Origin: Pseudomonas mendocina
GTDB lineage: Bacteria > Pseudomonadota > Gammaproteobacteria > Pseudomonadales > Pseudomonadaceae
Assembly: GCF_003008615.1 (NCBI RefSeq)
Contig: NZ_CP027657.1
Location: forward strand, 5,709,549 to 5,773,548
DNA: 64,000 bases
Direction: 5' to 3'
Shown: positions 62,426 to 64,000 of the stretch, piece after piece
Position numbering within the stretch: the stretch's first letter is position 1
How the letters are laid out: each line of letters begins with the position of its first letter
The notes under the pieces: model-generated
The model's input: only the letters and a program-made list of their open reading frames with translations
What the model was told of the DNA's origin: nothing
Databases searched by the model: none
Position numbers and translations under genes: made by a program

Positions 62426-62624
62426 TGCTCACCTCCTGCTTACCGACTTTGCCTTGACGCTCGAGCCAGGTTTTCTGCTCTTCGGTCACCTTGATTTTGT
62501 CACCCACCGCGCAAGGCTTGCCCTTGTGGGTGTGCGGGCCGCTGAGGATCACCTCAACGAGAGTACGCTCTGGCTTATCACCGCCTGGCGCAGCTGCCGG
62601 GGCGGCAGCGGTTTTACTGGTCAT
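62418..62624 (-). CDS. small phage protein of the head-tail region
   Basis: 68 residues: a disordered Ala/Pro N-terminus and a compact C-terminus (HTHKGKPCAVGDKIKVTEEQ) resembling small DUF7210-type phage proteins. Role unknown. Confidence 0.65.
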   Translation of the reverse strand: MTSKTAAAPAAAPGGDKPERTLVEVILSGPHTHKGKPCAVGDKIKVTEEQKTWLERQGKVGKQEVSND

Positions 62625-62627
62625 GAG

Positions 62628-63092
62628 TCATTCTCCATTCTGATGAATGATGATGTGGAGTTGCATGGGTAACAGCACCGTGCCGGCCGCCAGGCCCTCA
62701 CCTGGCGGGAACACCTGCGATGGCTCGAAGCTGACTTTCCAGGGGCCTGGGCGGCCCCATGGGTTCGGAACGCCGCCACCAACCATCACGCAACGCGTGA
62801 TGTCGCACAGCAGCTCTTCGAGCTGATCGCGGTAGTCGTCATCACCGCGAACAGCTCCCACAACGCGCCGGCCGACACGCAGCACACGTGCGTCGCCCGC
62901 GTCATCACCCGGCACATACAGGCCGGGCTGGAGGGCGATGAACGGATACACCAGGTCGTCATCCTTCATAAGGTCGGCGAGCCAGCCTTCCTTGATGCGC
63001 GTGCCGGCGTCGGTCAGGTACCCATTGGCGGGCGTGATCTGCCCGAGGCGGTCGACCAGAGCCTGATGAGCCTGTTTGATTGGGTTGGTCAT
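62628..63092 (-). CDS. tail terminator-like protein
   Basis: 154 residues. QAHQALVDRLGQITPANGYL and DQLEELLCDITRCVMVGG fit tail-terminator/completion proteins that cap the tube. Assigned by pattern and by position directly before the tail genes. ATGA overlap with the gene upstream. Confidence 0.62.
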   Translation of the reverse strand: MTNPIKQAHQALVDRLGQITPANGYLTDAGTRIKEGWLADLMKDDDLVYPFIALQPGLYVPGDDAGDARVLRVGRRVVGAVRGDDDYRDQLEELLCDITRCVMVGGGVPNPWGRPGPWKVSFEPSQVFPPGEGLAAGTVLLPMQLHIIIHQNGE

Positions 63093-63649
63093 AGGTCAAT
63101 TCGCCTCAGTTGGCGTTCGATCTCGGCCTCGAGCTTGGGCTCGGCATCTGCGCCGATATCGTCGAGCTTGGTGTTGAGCACCTGCGAAGGCGATGGGCCG
63201 TGCAGGATCTCCACGGGCAACCGCGGCTTGCCGATACGCTCGGCAATCAAGCCACCAGCCGGCCCGACAGGCGCGATGAACGCCCCCTTGACCAGCTCAG
63301 TCCAGCCCTTGCCAACATCTACCCGTACCCCAGCCGCTACACGCTGGCCGTTCTTGCCACGGCGCCATAGCTGCCGGTGCGGGAACTGGCTCAACGTGAC
63401 GCCGCGCTTGCGCGCGTAGATGATCACGCGCAAGTTTTCAGGCGTAGCCGGGAGGAAGTTGACTTCGTTCTGGATGTAGCTGGGCTTGAGGTTGATCTCG
63501 TCGCGGATCTCTCGCCAACTCTGGGTGCGTGTGCTGCGGCCTACGGTGTTGAGTGCTAGCTGGATGGCGCGCCGGAGCTTGTCCGGCGCGGCATCGAAGC
63601 GGTTGGCATCACCACGGAACTCGACCCGCACGCTGTCATAGCCGGCCAT
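63089..63649 (-). CDS. minor tail protein, GpZ/HK97 gp10-like
   Basis: 186 residues. DKLRRAIQLALNTVGRSTRT ... WREIRDEINLKPSYI resembles prophage minor tail protein Z, a tail completion protein. Overlaps both neighbours by a few bases. Confidence 0.7.
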   Translation of the reverse strand: MAGYDSVRVEFRGDANRFDAAPDKLRRAIQLALNTVGRSTRTQSWREIRDEINLKPSYIQNEVNFLPATPENLRVIIYARKRGVTLSQFPHRQLWRRGKNGQRVAAGVRVDVGKGWTELVKGAFIAPVGPAGGLIAERIGKPRLPVEILHGPSPSQVLNTKLDDIGADAEPKLEAEIERQLRRIDL

Positions 63650-63975
63650 CAGGTCACCTCCAGCAGCTCCCAGCGTTCGACAATGCCGTCGGTGTCGATG
63701 AAGTCATGCAGCTTGAACCGGCATTCGGCCAGATCCAGCAGCCCACCGCGCTTGCCGCTCACCTGATGAGTACGCAGTGAGGCGACAATCTTCACCGAGC
63801 GAAACATGCCGTCGGCGCCGGTCACCGCCACGTCACGCCCCAGCATCACCTCGCAGCATTGCGGGGCGCCGCCGGGTGGCGTGTAGGTCGGTTTGCCTTG
63901 GCAGCGATCCTCCCCGAACACGCGGAAGAGGCTGTCGTCAGCACGCCGCATGAGCCGGTCGAAGTCGCTGCTCAT
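63649..63975 (-). CDS. head-tail joining protein
   Basis: 108 residues, MSSDFDRLMRRADDSLFRVF and a compact beta-rich rest (VMLGRDVAVTGADGMFRSVK, CRFKLHDFIDTDGIVERWEL). Size and place match phage head-tail attachment (FII-like) proteins. ATG overlaps nothing upstream; two bases separate it from the preceding stop. Confidence 0.7.
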   Translation of the reverse strand: MSSDFDRLMRRADDSLFRVFGEDRCQGKPTYTPPGGAPQCCEVMLGRDVAVTGADGMFRSVKIVASLRTHQVSGKRGGLLDLAECRFKLHDFIDTDGIVERWELLEVT

Positions 63976-63977
63976 GG

Positions 63978-64000
63978 TCAGTCGCCCGAGTTGTCGTCGC
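63978..64000 (-). CDS. 3' end of a further phage gene
   Basis: The minus strand ends ...DDNSGD then TGA at 63980-63978, two bases before the head-tail joining gene. Only a few codons are visible, so no product can be named. Confidence 0.4.

Noticed and set aside
42851..64000. Prophage integrase, repressor, terminase and portal
   Set aside because: Searched for by eye in this part and not found; they should lie beyond 64000.
1..64000. tRNA or rRNA genes
   Set aside because: No cloverleaf with a GTTC-type T loop and CCA end, and no rRNA-like sequence, was recognised on either strand.

Overview
The window reads as a Pseudomonas chromosome: GC-rich, Pseudomonas gene families throughout, and gene content matching the P. 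aeruginosa exa/pqq/erb/erc region and the P. putida ped cluster, from established knowledge of those loci. Species cannot be fixed by eye. About two thirds (1-42.8 kb) is a PQQ-dependent alcohol-oxidation island. The last third (42.85-64 kb) is the left part of a prophage inserted in the 5' end of dusA.

Layout of the island. A partial PA2779-like gene opens the window. A long minus-strand unit then runs pqqA-B-C-D-E-pqqH-ercA-ercS (8593 down to 300), followed by exaC (aldehyde dehydrogenase) and a PQQ alcohol dehydrogenase of the lanthanide type (Asp-Phe-Asp at the metal site, 10963-12738). From 13.0 to 18.5 kb lie the 'quinoprotein relay' accessories: two periplasmic binding proteins, a secreted metallo-hydrolase, a SoxYZ-like carrier and cytochrome c550. 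The calcium-type dehydrogenase exaA follows (18876-20738), then a pentapeptide-repeat protein, a membrane protein and a lipoprotein PQQ sugar-dehydrogenase-like enzyme. After a small lower-GC patch that looks like decayed integron cassettes (23.7-25.0 kb) come the EraSR two-component pair, a PQQ-associated ABC system (binding protein, beta-propeller, ATPase, permease), a CXXCW-type protein, the regulator ErbR, the NahK/NosP kinase-NO sensor pair, a porin and pqqF. Working together: the porin admits substrate, ExaA or PedH oxidises alcohols in the periplasm with PQQ, electrons go to cytochrome c550, and the sensor kinases plus ErbR/EraR control expression. A recurring TACTACC-type motif lies upstream of most of these transcription units and is a candidate shared operator.

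The island is unusually rich in small palindromic repeats. Several families (GTAGGGTGCGC..., REP, MITE-like elements) sit in nearly every gap, and some have been absorbed in frame into pqqH, pqqE and the ABC ATPase.

The prophage. dusA is cut after 23 codons at 42850. Then come an SOS-controlled umuDC pair, a DNA adenine methylase, and a divergent plus-strand operon of three unknown genes whose 3' untranslated end carries three type I-F CRISPR-repeat-like hairpins before a terminator. Next are a lysis cassette, a phage CsrA/RsmN-like regulator, and a minus-strand siphophage tail module (tail fibre region, tape measure, tail chaperones with a T TTT TTT -1 frameshift signal, major tail protein, connectors). 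The integrase, replication and head genes are not in the window. The most noteworthy possible new system is the repeat-bearing plus-strand operon (46108-47771), a candidate RNA anti-CRISPR or phage mini-array locus.
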